Assembly (NCBI GenBank): GCA_965212245.1
Contig: OZ243107.1
Location: forward strand, 2,728,001-2,792,000
DNA from: CAKZNE01 sp040222435
GTDB lineage: Bacteria; Bacteroidota; Bacteroidia; Flavobacteriales; Schleiferiaceae
DNA: 64,000 nt
Direction: 5' to 3'
Position numbers and translations under genes: made by a program. Position 1 is the first letter of the stretch. Each line of letters opens with the position of its first letter. Positions 52,226-61,887 of the stretch are shown here, one piece after another. The notes beneath the pieces are model-generated. The model made no database searches. It was given only the letters and a program-made list of their open reading frames with translations, and had not been told where the DNA came from.

Positions 52226-54205
52226 ATGGAACATCAACATTCAGGATCAGATCACCACGATCATCACGCCCACATGATCGAAGATTTTAAAAAGCGTTTT
52301 TGGATTTCCCTACTCATTACCCTTCCCATCGTAGTGCTGGCACCTATGATACAGGGTCTGGTGGGCTATGAATTCCGGTTTGCCGGGGATCGCTACCTCC
52401 AATTTATCCTATCCACCGTAGTCTTTTTCTATGGCGGATGGCCTTTCCTGAAAGGCCTGGTAGAGGAGATAAAAGACAAAGCACCCGGTATGATGACCCT
52501 GATTGCCCTGGCCATATCGGTGGCGTATTTCTACAGTTCTGCCGTAGTGTTTGGTCTGGAAGGAAAAATATTCTTCTGGGAGTTGGCCAGCCTGATCGAC
52601 ATTATGCTATTGGGGCACTGGATCGAAATGAAGTCGGTAATGGGTGCTTCCAATGCCTTGCAGGAACTGGCCAAACTGATGCCTTCGGAAGCCCATCGTA
52701 TCAAGCCCAATGGCGAAACCGAAGAAGTACCTATTGCCAACCTCGAAAAAGATGACTTGATCCTCGTAAAGCCCGGAGAGAAAATACCAGCTGATGGGGA
52801 AGTGGAAGACGGAGAAAGCCATGTGAACGAATCCATGCTCACCGGGGAGTCCAAACCCGTGGCCAAAAAGCCGGGAGACGAAGTGATCGGTGGTGCGGTT
52901 AACGACAATGGTTCTCTTAAGGTCAGGGTAAAACACACAGGCGAGGATTCCTACTTATCGAAGGTAGTTGGTCTGGTAAAAGAAGCCCAGCAAACCAAGT
53001 CAAAAACCCAGAACCTGGCCAATAAAGCAGCCGGATGGCTCTTTTACCTGGCTCTGGCGGCTGGTATCCTTACCCTGATCGTATGGATTTCCCTGGGCAG
53101 CGAATTTGAGTATGCCCTGGAGCGCATGGTCACGGTGATGATCATTTCCTGCCCGCATGCCCTGGGTCTGGCTGTGCCGCTTGTGGTCGCCATCTCTACA
53201 GCTGTATCAGCACAAAAGGGACTGCTGATCCGCAACCGCACTGCTTTTGAAAACGCCCGCAAACTTACCGCCATCATCTTTGACAAGACCGGAACCCTGA
53301 CCAAAGGAGAGTTTGGGGTAACCCGCTATACATCCGTTTCAGGGGATCACACCAAAGAAGAAGTGTTACAACTGGCCGCTGCTTTGGAAAGTAATTCGGA
53401 GCACCCTATTGCAGCCGGTATTATAAGAAAGGCCGAAGCACTCGACCTGAAATATAAAGAAGCCAGAGATTTTAACAGCATTACCGGGAAAGGGATAGAA
53501 GCGACCGTGCAAGAACAGCGCATAAGTGTAGTCAGCCCCGGTTATCTGAAAGAAGAAAACATTCACCAACCGGAAGGAGCTTTCAAAGATGCTTCAGAAA
53601 CCGTTGTTTTTGTTTTGATGGAGGGAAAGCTGATTGGGTATATCGCGCTGGCTGATGAGATCAGGGAAGAATCCTTTGAAGCGGTAAAAACCTTAAAAGA
53701 CAAAGGCATTACAGTAATCATGGCCACCGGGGATAATGAAAATACGGCCCAGGCCGTAAGCGAGCAACTCCACTTGGATGAATACCACGCTGAAGTATTG
53801 CCGGAAGACAAGCAAAAACTCATCAAAAAGCTGCAAGCTGAAGGCGCTTTCGTAGCCATGACGGGAGATGGCGTGAATGATGCACCCGCCCTGGCGCAAG
53901 CCAACATCGGGATTGCGGTAGGTTCCGGCACAGATGTAGCCGCAGAAACAGCCGATATCATCCTGGTGAATAGTAACCCGAAAGACATAGCCGCTTTAAT
54001 TCTTTTTGGCACCGCTACTTATAAAAAGATGATGCAGAACCTTTTCTGGGCAGCCGGTTACAACATTGTAGCCGTTCCCCTGGCAGCCGGGGTACTCGCT
54101 CCCGTAGGCATAATTCTCAGTCCAGCCATTGGCGCAGTACTAATGAGCTTAAGTACAGTTATCGTGGCCATCAACGCCCAGTTGTTGAGGAGGAAGATGG
54201 TTTAA
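52226..54205 (+). CDS. copB: CPH-type P1B copper ATPase (CopB-like)
   Basis: A 659-aa pump. The N-terminus is His-rich (MEHQHSGSDHHDHHAHMI) without an HMA domain. Ion site CPH in TM6 (ISCPHALGLAVPL), TGES actuator, DKTGTLTKGE, SEHPIAAGI (HP) and GDGVNDAPAL. CPH ATPases prefer Cu2+/Ag+, which complements the CPC-type CopA. Last gene of the cus operon. Confidence 0.95.
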   Translation: MEHQHSGSDHHDHHAHMIEDFKKRFWISLLITLPIVVLAPMIQGLVGYEFRFAGDRYLQFILSTVVFFYGGWPFLKGLVEEIKDKAPGMMTLIALAISVAYFYSSAVVFGLEGKIFFWELASLIDIMLLGHWIEMKSVMGASNALQELAKLMPSEAHRIKPNGETEEVPIANLEKDDLILVKPGEKIPADGEVEDGESHVNESMLTGESKPVAKKPGDEVIGGAVNDNGSLKVRVKHTGEDSYLSKVVGLVKEAQQTKSKTQNLANKAAGWLFYLALAAGILTLIVWISLGSEFEYALERMVTVMIISCPHALGLAVPLVVAISTAVSAQKGLLIRNRTAFENARKLTAIIFDKTGTLTKGEFGVTRYTSVSGDHTKEEVLQLAAALESNSEHPIAAGIIRKAEALDLKYKEARDFNSITGKGIEATVQEQRISVVSPGYLKEENIHQPEGAFKDASETVVFVLMEGKLIGYIALADEIREESFEAVKTLKDKGITVIMATGDNENTAQAVSEQLHLDEYHAEVLPEDKQKLIKKLQAEGAFVAMTGDGVNDAPALAQANIGIAVGSGTDVAAETADIILVNSNPKDIAALILFGTATYKKMMQNLFWAAGYNIVAVPLAAGVLAPVGIILSPAIGAVLMSLSTVIVAINAQLLRRKMV

Positions 54206-54701
54206 TCTCACTCAGCATAAAATTCGAAGATGCTAGTGGCCACCTGTTGTGCGTGGAAGATTTTTCAAAATGCATTGCTTTTTTGAAGAATTTGTACCAA
54301 TCAACCACTTAAACTGTAGATTTTATATTTTTATTATTTTTTAAAACACTATAAATCAGTGAATTAAAAAGTTCTATTCCTGTCCGGTCTATCGGAAAAA
54401 TAGGCTGAATACATGGCTATAAAAAAGCAAAACCTTCATAAAACACTCCTATTAAGCGATTTATGAAGGTGATTATCTGCGATTTACTCCAAACTCTAAC
54501 AAAAAAAAAGTAAATTTTAAATAGCCCAGGCCGAACTAATGTCGAACTTTTTCTTGCCTGATTTGAGGAGGTTAGCTGAATTATTTAATATTTCTAAATG
54601 CCTTATCAGTCTGTAATAGAATAAGAATAGTACTTACAGGTTGGCACATAGACAAACTCTTACTTATATAGTCTGGCCAAGTGTTCTGACTTCCTCCAAA
54701 T
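54206..54701. other. Gene-free region with a hairpin
   Basis: About 500 AT-rich bases with no gene. ACCTTCATAAA (54432-54442) and TTTATGAAGGT (54460-54470) form an 11-bp perfect stem with a 17-nt loop and no T-tract; it could be an attenuated terminator. Nothing else seen. Confidence 0.5.
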
Positions 54702-54723
54702 TTTTCATCAACTTTGAACTCTC

Positions 54724-54891
54724 ATGCAGAACAAACCGCTTCTCCACATCAAAAGTATGGTTTGTCCCCGCTGTATTATGACGGTAGAGGATGTGCTCTA
54801 TGAACTGGACATTGACTATACTCAGATAGAACTGGGAGAAGTAAGCAATATTTTCCAGAGGAATTTGAATAGAGCACTCAGTCCTTTGTAA
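54724..54891 (+). pseudogene. Truncated second copy of the HMA-AraC gene 5' end
   Basis: Starting at ATG 54724, about 40 codons (MQNKPLLHIKSMVCPRCIMT ...) match the start of the AraC-type gene at 32885, and the match begins upstream at the shared CAACTTTGA/G promoter region (from about 54702). After GEVS the frame leaves homology and stops at 54891. No AraC domain remains. It is a fragment, though the CxxC segment could still be expressed. Confidence 0.8.
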
Positions 54892-54908
54892 TCCCTGCTA
54901 AGTTAAGC

Positions 54909-55784
54909 ATGGCAGAATTCCCAACAGATTCATTGACAAGATACTACCGTCTTATCAATCTTCTGGAAAACCAAGTGAACACGGTAAATAATGAATACCT
55001 CAATGATCCACGATGGTTTCTTTTTTCACTCAGAGTAAGTCGGAAGCTTCTTTTTCATTGTAAAGGATTTTGCCTGCACTCGGCTGATACATTGTTTAAT
55101 GAAACCTCTCAAAAGACCGAAGACAATACTTTTGTTGATGTTCCCGGACTTTTTGCCAACCTAAGACTTCAAATAGATTGCTATTCAACTTTTCATCACA
55201 TATTCTTTGATGATGTAGATTGGGAAACTAAGCGTTTACGCTTCGATCTATGGAGGTACGATGCTCATGTACAAAGAATAAACCTGGAAATGGGAATCGA
55301 GGATGATTTTAAACAATTGAACGAATTAAGATCGAGCGTTGAAAAAAACTCCAATTTTAAATCGTACGGACCTCAAAAGCAGAAATTCATATTGGGTCAC
55401 GATAGGCAGTTTGTCAATTGGAAATTTTTTCCATCCCGCTTGTCAAGAAAAACACATAGGATATCATGGACCGAATTATTTCAGCAAACCGGGATAAACC
55501 TGGAAGTGATGAACAGAGCTTATGGTTTTCTTTCAATGTACGTTCACTCAAATTTCTTTTCTGTTTTGCATCTGACTGAAATGGACAAAAGCGAATCGTA
55601 TGAAGCCCGTAACTTCGCTATTACCTTTTCCTCTTTTTTGCTATGCTTTGCAATTGACGATCTCGCATCCAAATTCACTCCCGGAAAGCAGTTTGTGGAA
55701 CAAATGAAAACAAAAGACTTTGAGATAGTCAAATCCTTTATTGATCAGGGCAGGATCAGGGGAAAAAATAAGAATTTTAACTAG
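54909..55784 (+). CDS. Unknown helical protein (possible DUF5677-like)
   Basis: A 291-aa soluble, mainly helical protein. YGFLSMYVHSNFFSVLHL has the His-in-helix pattern of DUF5677-type proteins. No transmembrane segment or signal. It follows the AraC fragment by 18 nt. I am not sure of the family. Confidence 0.45.
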   Translation: MAEFPTDSLTRYYRLINLLENQVNTVNNEYLNDPRWFLFSLRVSRKLLFHCKGFCLHSADTLFNETSQKTEDNTFVDVPGLFANLRLQIDCYSTFHHIFFDDVDWETKRLRFDLWRYDAHVQRINLEMGIEDDFKQLNELRSSVEKNSNFKSYGPQKQKFILGHDRQFVNWKFFPSRLSRKTHRISWTELFQQTGINLEVMNRAYGFLSMYVHSNFFSVLHLTEMDKSESYEARNFAITFSSFLLCFAIDDLASKFTPGKQFVEQMKTKDFEIVKSFIDQGRIRGKNKNFN

Positions 55785-55883
55785 TGACCTGACCGCGAAA
55801 AGAATCCGGCAACAGGCTATAATAAGACGAACCTTGAATTCTGGCCAAAGCATATGTATTGCATAATGTTTTTGGGGGGCAGG

Positions 55884-56444
55884 TCAATCAGATACCTTTC
55901 CATTCCCGTTCAGCCAATCCAACAAAGAGTTACTCATCACCACCATCTCCTCTATACTCAAGGGCATATCCTTTTCAATCCAATTTGATAGCAGGGAGAG
56001 CAGCCCGGAGGCCGTTGCTTCAATACGCCATTGCACGGCAAGGGAGGTGTCTCCCCGGGTCAGACCAAAATGGTCTTTCAACTTCAACAACAACACTTGT
56101 TTGATGTGTCCGGTCAAAACTTCACTTCCCCCTTTCCCAAAAATGGCTTTGGCTACCTTCCGGTTCTTTTTGGCATGGGTAAACATGAGTTGAAAGTTTA
56201 TTTCGCCTGGTTTATCTGAAGCAAAGAACGTATGAGTGAAATCCGGCTGAGAACCCAGCAGTAAGTGTTCTTTGCTTTCAAAGTGCAGATAGAAGGTAGA
56301 CCGGCCTACATCCGCTTCGTCTATAATGTCCTGCACCGTTACCGCCTCATAGCCTTTTTTAAGGATGAGCTTGACCAGTGCCTCCCAAAGAAGCCGTTTG
56401 GTCCGCCTGACCCTGCGGTCGTGATGTGATTCTTTCTCTTCCAT
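55884..56444 (-). CDS. TetR-family regulator
   Basis: A 186-aa repressor. N-terminal HTH RTKRLLWEALVKLILKKGYEAV with TVQDIIDEADVGRSTFYLHF. C-terminal ligand domain is TetR_C_33-like (WRIEATASGLLSLLSNWIE). Divergent from the LolA-like/ABC operon, with two operator-like repeats between. It probably represses that operon and senses a lipophilic ligand. Confidence 0.9.
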   Translation of the reverse strand: MEEKESHHDRRVRRTKRLLWEALVKLILKKGYEAVTVQDIIDEADVGRSTFYLHFESKEHLLLGSQPDFTHTFFASDKPGEINFQLMFTHAKKNRKVAKAIFGKGGSEVLTGHIKQVLLLKLKDHFGLTRGDTSLAVQWRIEATASGLLSLLSNWIEKDMPLSIEEMVVMSNSLLDWLNGNGKVSD

Positions 56445-56457
56445 AATACTAAATGCC

Positions 56458-56505
56458 GAACAAATGCCCTTTTCTGTTCAATACTGAACGAATGCCCTTT
56501 TCTGT
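56458..56505. repeat. Direct repeat in the TetR/operon promoter region
   Basis: GAACAAATGCCCTTTTCTGT (56458-56477) and GAACGAATGCCCTTTTCTGT (56486-56505) differ at one base and are 28 bp apart. They lie between the divergent TetR gene and the LolA-like operon, and are the likely TetR binding sites. Confidence 0.65.
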
Positions 56506-56558
56506 GGATTGTTTGCCAGTTGATGAGCTTTTAAGTTTGCCCGACACTAAGTTCATAA

Positions 56559-57335
56559 ATGAATATAATGTTCAAGTATACAAAACTTTTATTCAACCTA
56601 CTGCTCATTGGTATTAGCGGGTTTACTGTCACTGCTTTTCAAGCTCCGCCATCGGCTAAAGAAATTGTAGAAAAGGCCTACTACAACCAGAGGAGCAATG
56701 CTTTCACTATGGAGATTTCGATGGAAGTAATGAGGCCAAAATGGACAAGAGAACTCACCTTCACCACCTGGTCGTTGGGGAGTGACCTGGGCATGATGCG
56801 CATTAAAAGTCCGGCAAAGGAGCGGGGCATAAGTTTCCTGCGGATCAAAGCGGAGGGTTGGAACTGGATACCTTCTATTGACAGAGTGGTAAAAATCAGC
56901 CCTTCCCAAATGTCGCAATCATGGATGGGTTCTGATTTTACCAATGAAGACCTGCTCAAAGAAGCATCAATAGTCCACGATTATGATCATACTATCCTGG
57001 AGGAAGAAATCCTTGATGGCAAGGCTTGCTACAAAATTGAGGCTATTCCCAAAAAAGATGCCGCTGTAGTTTGGGGAAAACTGCTCTTGTGGATCGATAA
57101 GGCAGACATGCTACAAGTAAAAACCGAATACTATTCGGAAACCGGAGAACTGATCAACACCCTCAGCCAAAGCAACTTTAAGCTGATAGATGGCAAAAAG
57201 ATAGCTACCGAACTGACTATGTCACCTTCTAAAAAAGAAGGGTATAAAACAATGGTGAAGATCCGTGATGCCGATTTTCAGGCTGACCTGGAAGAGGACT
57301 TCTTTTCTATTGCAAATATGAAACAGCTTAACTAA
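56559..57335 (+). CDS. LolA-like outer-membrane lipoprotein-sorting protein
   Basis: A 258-aa exported protein. ARNDs MRPKWTRELTFTTWSLG and LRIKAEGWNWIPSIDRVVKI give the concave beta-sheet of LolA-like (PF17131-type) proteins. It carries hydrophobic cargo between the membranes. First gene of the ABC operon. Confidence 0.75.
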   Translation: MNIMFKYTKLLFNLLLIGISGFTVTAFQAPPSAKEIVEKAYYNQRSNAFTMEISMEVMRPKWTRELTFTTWSLGSDLGMMRIKSPAKERGISFLRIKAEGWNWIPSIDRVVKISPSQMSQSWMGSDFTNEDLLKEASIVHDYDHTILEEEILDGKACYKIEAIPKKDAAVVWGKLLLWIDKADMLQVKTEYYSETGELINTLSQSNFKLIDGKKIATELTMSPSKKEGYKTMVKIRDADFQADLEEDFFSIANMKQLN

Positions 57336-57341
57336 AAGACT

Positions 57342-58556
57342 GTGAAGCAGCTCATCAAACTGGCCTGGAAGAATATCTGGCGTAAAAAAAGAAGATCAGT
57401 TATCGCCATAACATCCGTATCATTTGCCGTATTTCTGGCCATCAGCTTCAGAAGCCTGCAATGGGGCTCTTATGAGAAAATGATCGAGGCAGGTGTTAAG
57501 AACACCGGGTATGTGCAGGTGCATGCCGAAAATTATTGGGAAGATAAGTCCATCAACGACTTGCTGGAGGTGGACGATAAGCTTCTGTTAAAGATGAAGT
57601 CGGTTGACGGTGTAAAAGCTATTATTCCACGGCTTCAGAACTACACCCTGGCTTCCGGCCCCAGGCAATCAAAGGGTGTTTCCCTGATCGGTATTTCCCC
57701 GGAAGCAGAGAATGATCTTAACGGATTGACAACTAAAGTCATTGAAGGAAATTTCATATCCTCCGAAACCGGGGGCGCTATGCTGGGACAAGGACTGGCA
57801 GATTACCTGGAGCTGGGTATTGGCGATACCCTGGTATTATTCGGACAGGGTAATTATGGTACCGTGGCAGCCGGGAAGTATCCGGTGGAGGCCATTCTGC
57901 AATTCACCAACCCGCAACAAAACAAATCGCTGGTGTACCTGGGGCTGACCACGGCACAAGACTACAACAGTGCCTTTGGCAAAGTGAGTGCCTTAATGAT
58001 CGATGTATCGGATCAGAAGCTTATTTCCGAGATCGCAAAAGATTTGAAAGAGCAGCTTGGGAATGACTTTGAAATAATGAGCTGGGATGAATTACAGCCG
58101 GGCATTCAGGACTCTATAAATACCGACACGGCCATTGCCACCATGTTGCTGAGTTGCCTCTACCTGATCGTGGGCTTTGGAGTGATAGGAACCATTGTGA
58201 TGATGGCCCTGGAGCGAAAGCGGGAATTCGGAATGCTTCAGGCCAACGGTATGCAAAAACCCCGGATACAAGGATTGATCATCATAGAATCCATATTCAT
58301 GGGCCTCATCGGTGTTATGATCGCTTTTATCGCAGCCGGGATGGTGGTGTCCTACATGCACTATAACCCCATCCCCTTATCGGGAGAAGCAGCCCGGTCT
58401 TTTGAGGCTATGGGTGCAGAACCCATCATTCAGTTTGCGGTCAAACCCGACTTATTCTTAAAGCAGGGGCTAATTGTATTTGCGATTATGATGATCGCCA
58501 GTTTGTTCCCCGTCTATTTAGTCAAAAACTTAAAAATCAGCCAAGCCATACGATGA
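57342..58556 (+). CDS. ABC transporter permease (FtsX/MacB type) 1
   Basis: A 404-aa permease. One TM (AITSVSFAVFLAISF) followed by a large periplasmic domain (about 40-250) and three C-terminal TM helices with the FtsX core (MALERKREFGMLQANGM). GTG start. The next permease overlaps by 4 nt. Together with the second permease it forms a Lol/Mac-like pump. Confidence 0.85.
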   Translation: MKQLIKLAWKNIWRKKRRSVIAITSVSFAVFLAISFRSLQWGSYEKMIEAGVKNTGYVQVHAENYWEDKSINDLLEVDDKLLLKMKSVDGVKAIIPRLQNYTLASGPRQSKGVSLIGISPEAENDLNGLTTKVIEGNFISSETGGAMLGQGLADYLELGIGDTLVLFGQGNYGTVAAGKYPVEAILQFTNPQQNKSLVYLGLTTAQDYNSAFGKVSALMIDVSDQKLISEIAKDLKEQLGNDFEIMSWDELQPGIQDSINTDTAIATMLLSCLYLIVGFGVIGTIVMMALERKREFGMLQANGMQKPRIQGLIIIESIFMGLIGVMIAFIAAGMVVSYMHYNPIPLSGEAARSFEAMGAEPIIQFAVKPDLFLKQGLIVFAIMMIASLFPVYLVKNLKISQAIR

Positions 58557-59773
58557 ATACCGGAAGACTAACCACCCGACTGGCCTGGAAAAACATCTGG
58601 AGAAACCAAACCAGGAGTTTCATTTTTATGGCTGCCGCCCTGTTGGGTATCGCCCTGGCCATACTGGCACTGAACCTGATGAAAAGCATCTCAACCCAAA
58701 GGCTGGAGGACGCCATCAGCATACAAACCGGACACCTGCAAATACACCGGATGGGATTTACAGATGATCACGATCCCGGTCTGTTTATTCAAAATGAAAA
58801 AGAGATAAACGGATTACTCTATGCCAATCGTGCCGCCATAAACTACTCCAAAAGGCAAGTGGTAAATGCTATGGCGGCTTCTGCGGAAAACGCTCTTATT
58901 TGTCTTGTAAAGGGTGTGCAGCCTGATCAGGAAAAGAAGGTAAGCGCGCTGGAAAACTATCTTATAGAAGGTAGCTGGTTCAATGAAGACATTTCCAATC
59001 CTGTTTTGGTCAGCAGTGAAATAGCCGGCAGGCTCAACCTCTCTCTTCACGCCAAGCTCATCATCACTATCAAGAATAGCAAAGGTGAACTGGAGGGTGG
59101 GGCTTTCAGGATTGCTGGAATATTCAAGACCCCCAACACCGCTTTCGATGAAGGCAATGTGCTGGTGGATTATAATGACCTGGCGACACTGACGGGGCTG
59201 CGCGAACCGCATGAATATGCCATACACCTTAATGATTCCGAACAGCTACCAGGCTTTGAGGCAAAACTCGATGCTGCCTTACAGGGAGACATTGAAGTGA
59301 AAAGCTGGAAACAACTGCTTCCGGAACTATTTGCCTTTTCAGGCTTTACCGACCTGGTCAGCGTACTGTTTACTATCATCATCCTGCTGGGGCTAGGGTT
59401 TGGACTGCTGAATACCATGAATATGATCGTGCAGGAAAGAACCCGTGAAATAGGGATGCTCAGGGCCATCGGGCAAGGGCAAGGTGCTGTCTTTCAAATG
59501 CTGTTCAAAGAATCTGGTTTGATGATGGGGCTTGGGGGACTTTGCGGAATAGCCCTTGGGGTGACCCTGGTCGCCATCACATCCCAAACCGGGATTCGTT
59601 TAGGTGATGGCTTCGGGTCGCTCGGCATACGGTCGGTGATTTACCCAGCCATTTTTCCGGGCCAACTGGCCATGCTACTGGTACTGACCCTGATTATGAC
59701 CCTGGTCATCTCAGCCCTGCCCGCCAGCAGAGCCTATCGCATCGACCCCAGCAAAGCATTAAAAGAATACTAG
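58553..59773 (+). CDS. ABC transporter permease (FtsX/MacB type) 2
   Basis: A 406-aa permease of the same layout as the preceding one (TM near 25, periplasmic domain, three C-terminal helices; MIVQERTREIGMLRAIGQG). Overlaps the first permease by 4 nt and is followed by the ATPase at 3 nt. Confidence 0.85.
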   Translation: MNTGRLTTRLAWKNIWRNQTRSFIFMAAALLGIALAILALNLMKSISTQRLEDAISIQTGHLQIHRMGFTDDHDPGLFIQNEKEINGLLYANRAAINYSKRQVVNAMAASAENALICLVKGVQPDQEKKVSALENYLIEGSWFNEDISNPVLVSSEIAGRLNLSLHAKLIITIKNSKGELEGGAFRIAGIFKTPNTAFDEGNVLVDYNDLATLTGLREPHEYAIHLNDSEQLPGFEAKLDAALQGDIEVKSWKQLLPELFAFSGFTDLVSVLFTIIILLGLGFGLLNTMNMIVQERTREIGMLRAIGQGQGAVFQMLFKESGLMMGLGGLCGIALGVTLVAITSQTGIRLGDGFGSLGIRSVIYPAIFPGQLAMLLVLTLIMTLVISALPASRAYRIDPSKALKEY

Positions 59774-59776
59774 CTC

Positions 59777-60463
59777 ATGAAAAAAGTTATACAGCTTAAA
59801 AAGCTAAGTAAGATCTATAACCCTGACACCATTCCCGTAAAGGCAGTCCATGAGGTAGATCTTGAAATTGCCGCAGGTGAATTTACCGTTATCGTAGGGG
59901 CATCCGGTTCAGGGAAAACCACCCTGCTCAATTTAGTTGGCGGTATCGATGTTCCGACCAGCGGTGAAGTATGGATAGATGGCAAACTCACCAACGATAT
60001 GACCGAAAGGGAGATCACCCGCTTCAGGAGAGATCATATCGGCTTTGTATTTCAAAACTTTAACCTGCTACCGGTATTGACAGCCAAAGAGAACACAGCC
60101 TTTGTGATGGAACTGCAAGGAATTGAGAGGTCACAAAGAGAAGCCAGGTCACTGGAATTACTGAGCAATGTTGGGTTGGCTGAAAAGGTGGACGTAAGGC
60201 CCGCCAAACTCTCGGGAGGGCAACAGCAACGGGTTGCGGTGGCAAGGGCCTTATCACATAAGCCGAAATTTGTGCTGGCCGATGAACCCACCGCCAGCCT
60301 GGATTCAAAATCAACGGCTGGTTTACTGGATATTATGTTAGACCTGAATGAGAAAGAGGGGATAACTTTCCTGTTTTCTACCCATGACCAGAGAGTGGTG
60401 GACAGGGCCAGAAGGATCATCGAGTTTGAAGATGGGCGGATCAAGTCCGATAAGCGCTTGTAA
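59777..60463 (+). CDS. ABC transporter ATPase (LolD/MacB type)
   Basis: A 228-aa ATPase. Walker A GASGSGKTTLLN, Q-loop QNFNLLPVLTAKEN, signature LSGGQQQRVAVARAL, Walker B VLADEPTASLD, H-loop FSTHDQRV. It energises the two permeases. It stops right before the porin gene. Confidence 0.95.
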   Translation: MKKVIQLKKLSKIYNPDTIPVKAVHEVDLEIAAGEFTVIVGASGSGKTTLLNLVGGIDVPTSGEVWIDGKLTNDMTEREITRFRRDHIGFVFQNFNLLPVLTAKENTAFVMELQGIERSQREARSLELLSNVGLAEKVDVRPAKLSGGQQQRVAVARALSHKPKFVLADEPTASLDSKSTAGLLDIMLDLNEKEGITFLFSTHDQRVVDRARRIIEFEDGRIKSDKRL

Positions 60464-60466
60464 GTG

Positions 60467-61642
60467 ATGCTCCCGGTAAAATCATCAATCCTGATCGCAA
60501 TCACGCTTTTTGTACTCAGTGAAAACATAAGGGCCCAGGAAAGCAAAAGCCAGGTAAGCCCAAAGAGTGAAATGCGCCTGGGAGGCTATGTCAAGTACAT
60601 GAATATTGTGATAATACCAGAACTGGAAGGCCAGTGGATGTTTGACAACCTCATCCACAACCGGCTCAATTACCACTGGAAGCTAAATGCACATTGGAAG
60701 CTTCAGGTAGAAATGCGCAACCGCATCTTTTACGGCCAGAGTGTGCAGATAAATCCGGTATTCGGACAAATGTTTGACCAAAGCCTGGATTACATAGACT
60801 TAGGCACCAACCTGGTAGAAGAAAATTCTTTTGTGATACATTCGGTATTCGACCGGGCCAATGTTACCTGGAGCAAAGGTAAGTGGCTGGCCACTGTAGG
60901 TAAGCAAAGGATCAACTGGAGTCAGAGCTATGTCTGGAATCCCAACGACATCTTCAATGCCTACTCCTTTTTTGATTTTGACTATGAAGAAAGAAGAGGG
61001 TCGGACGTTATCCTGTTGAGATATGCTACCGGACCATTATCATCTCTTCAATTCGCAACCAGCCTGCACGATGATCCGGACAGCCTCATAGCGGCCATAT
61101 ATCACCGCTTTAACCGGTGGAATTATGATTTTCAGATCATAGCGGGCAAATATCAAACCGATGTTTACACCGGGCTCGGCTGGTCAGGGCAGATCAAAAC
61201 CGTTGGTTTCAGTGGAGAGTTGAGTTATTTCCAGCCCTACAGCGGAGTGAATTCCGGGGAAGCTTTGGTGGGAGATGTTTCTTTCGACTACCGCTTCCCC
61301 AACACATTGAACCTGCGGCTGGAATTCATTTACCACAGTAACCCCGGAACGGCACCTGACGGCACTTTTTTTCAACAGCCTGTAACGGCCAAAACAATAG
61401 TATTCAACCATTTTTCAGTCTTTGCGAGTGCTGATTATGAGATCACACCATTGCTCAAGACAGGGATAAACGGCATTTGGAACGTGGACGATCAATCCTG
61501 GTTTGTAAATCCAACCCTCACGGCATCACTCAATCAAAACACCGAATTACTGGTAGCCTTACAAAGCTTTGGCGGAGAGCCGGGAAGCCTCTATACAGGC
61601 TTTGGAAGCTTTTTGTACACGAGATTGAAGTTTAATTTTTAA
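60467..61642 (+). CDS. Outer-membrane beta-barrel protein of the ABC operon
   Basis: A 391-aa exported protein (signal ITLFVLSENIRAQ). The rest is made of amphipathic strands with aromatic girdles ending TRLKFNF, a beta-barrel ending in Phe. Resembles porins of DUF1302-like type. Shares the transcript with LolA-like and ABC genes, suggesting a complete envelope export line. The cargo is unknown. Confidence 0.75.
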   Translation: MLPVKSSILIAITLFVLSENIRAQESKSQVSPKSEMRLGGYVKYMNIVIIPELEGQWMFDNLIHNRLNYHWKLNAHWKLQVEMRNRIFYGQSVQINPVFGQMFDQSLDYIDLGTNLVEENSFVIHSVFDRANVTWSKGKWLATVGKQRINWSQSYVWNPNDIFNAYSFFDFDYEERRGSDVILLRYATGPLSSLQFATSLHDDPDSLIAAIYHRFNRWNYDFQIIAGKYQTDVYTGLGWSGQIKTVGFSGELSYFQPYSGVNSGEALVGDVSFDYRFPNTLNLRLEFIYHSNPGTAPDGTFFQQPVTAKTIVFNHFSVFASADYEITPLLKTGINGIWNVDDQSWFVNPTLTASLNQNTELLVALQSFGGEPGSLYTGFGSFLYTRLKFNF

Positions 61643-61649
61643 TACCCAT

Positions 61650-61775
61650 ATGATGACAAGAAGAACGAGTAAAAACGACACAATAAGGAAATGGATTATC
61701 AGGATCGGCATTGGAATAGCGCTTTTGGCAGGGCTAATGTTCCTGGTTCATACCATTATCCAGGCCCATCAATAG
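61650..61775 (+). CDS. 41-aa single-pass membrane peptide
   Basis: An ATG at 61650, 7 nt after the barrel-gene stop, starts MMTRRTSKNDTIRKWIIRIG followed by one TM helix (IGIALLAGLMFLVHTII) and stops at 61775. The basic N-terminus and short hydrophobic helix fit a small membrane protein. It may be part of the ABC operon. Too short for most annotation programs. Confidence 0.5.
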   Translation: MMTRRTSKNDTIRKWIIRIGIGIALLAGLMFLVHTIIQAHQ

Positions 61776-61887
61776 GTGATGCGAATACGCATGTGGATGG
61801 ACCGGTGGTGTAATAGGGTCAGTAGTGCACGGCCCACATTATGGCGAAAGCTTTATTTTCTTTAGCTTTGACATTAGTTGAAACCCG

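Noticed and set aside
53563..54012. 149-codon minus-strand frame inside the CopB-like gene
   Set aside because: Mirror of a well-conserved ATPase domain; serine-rich composition typical of antisense frames.
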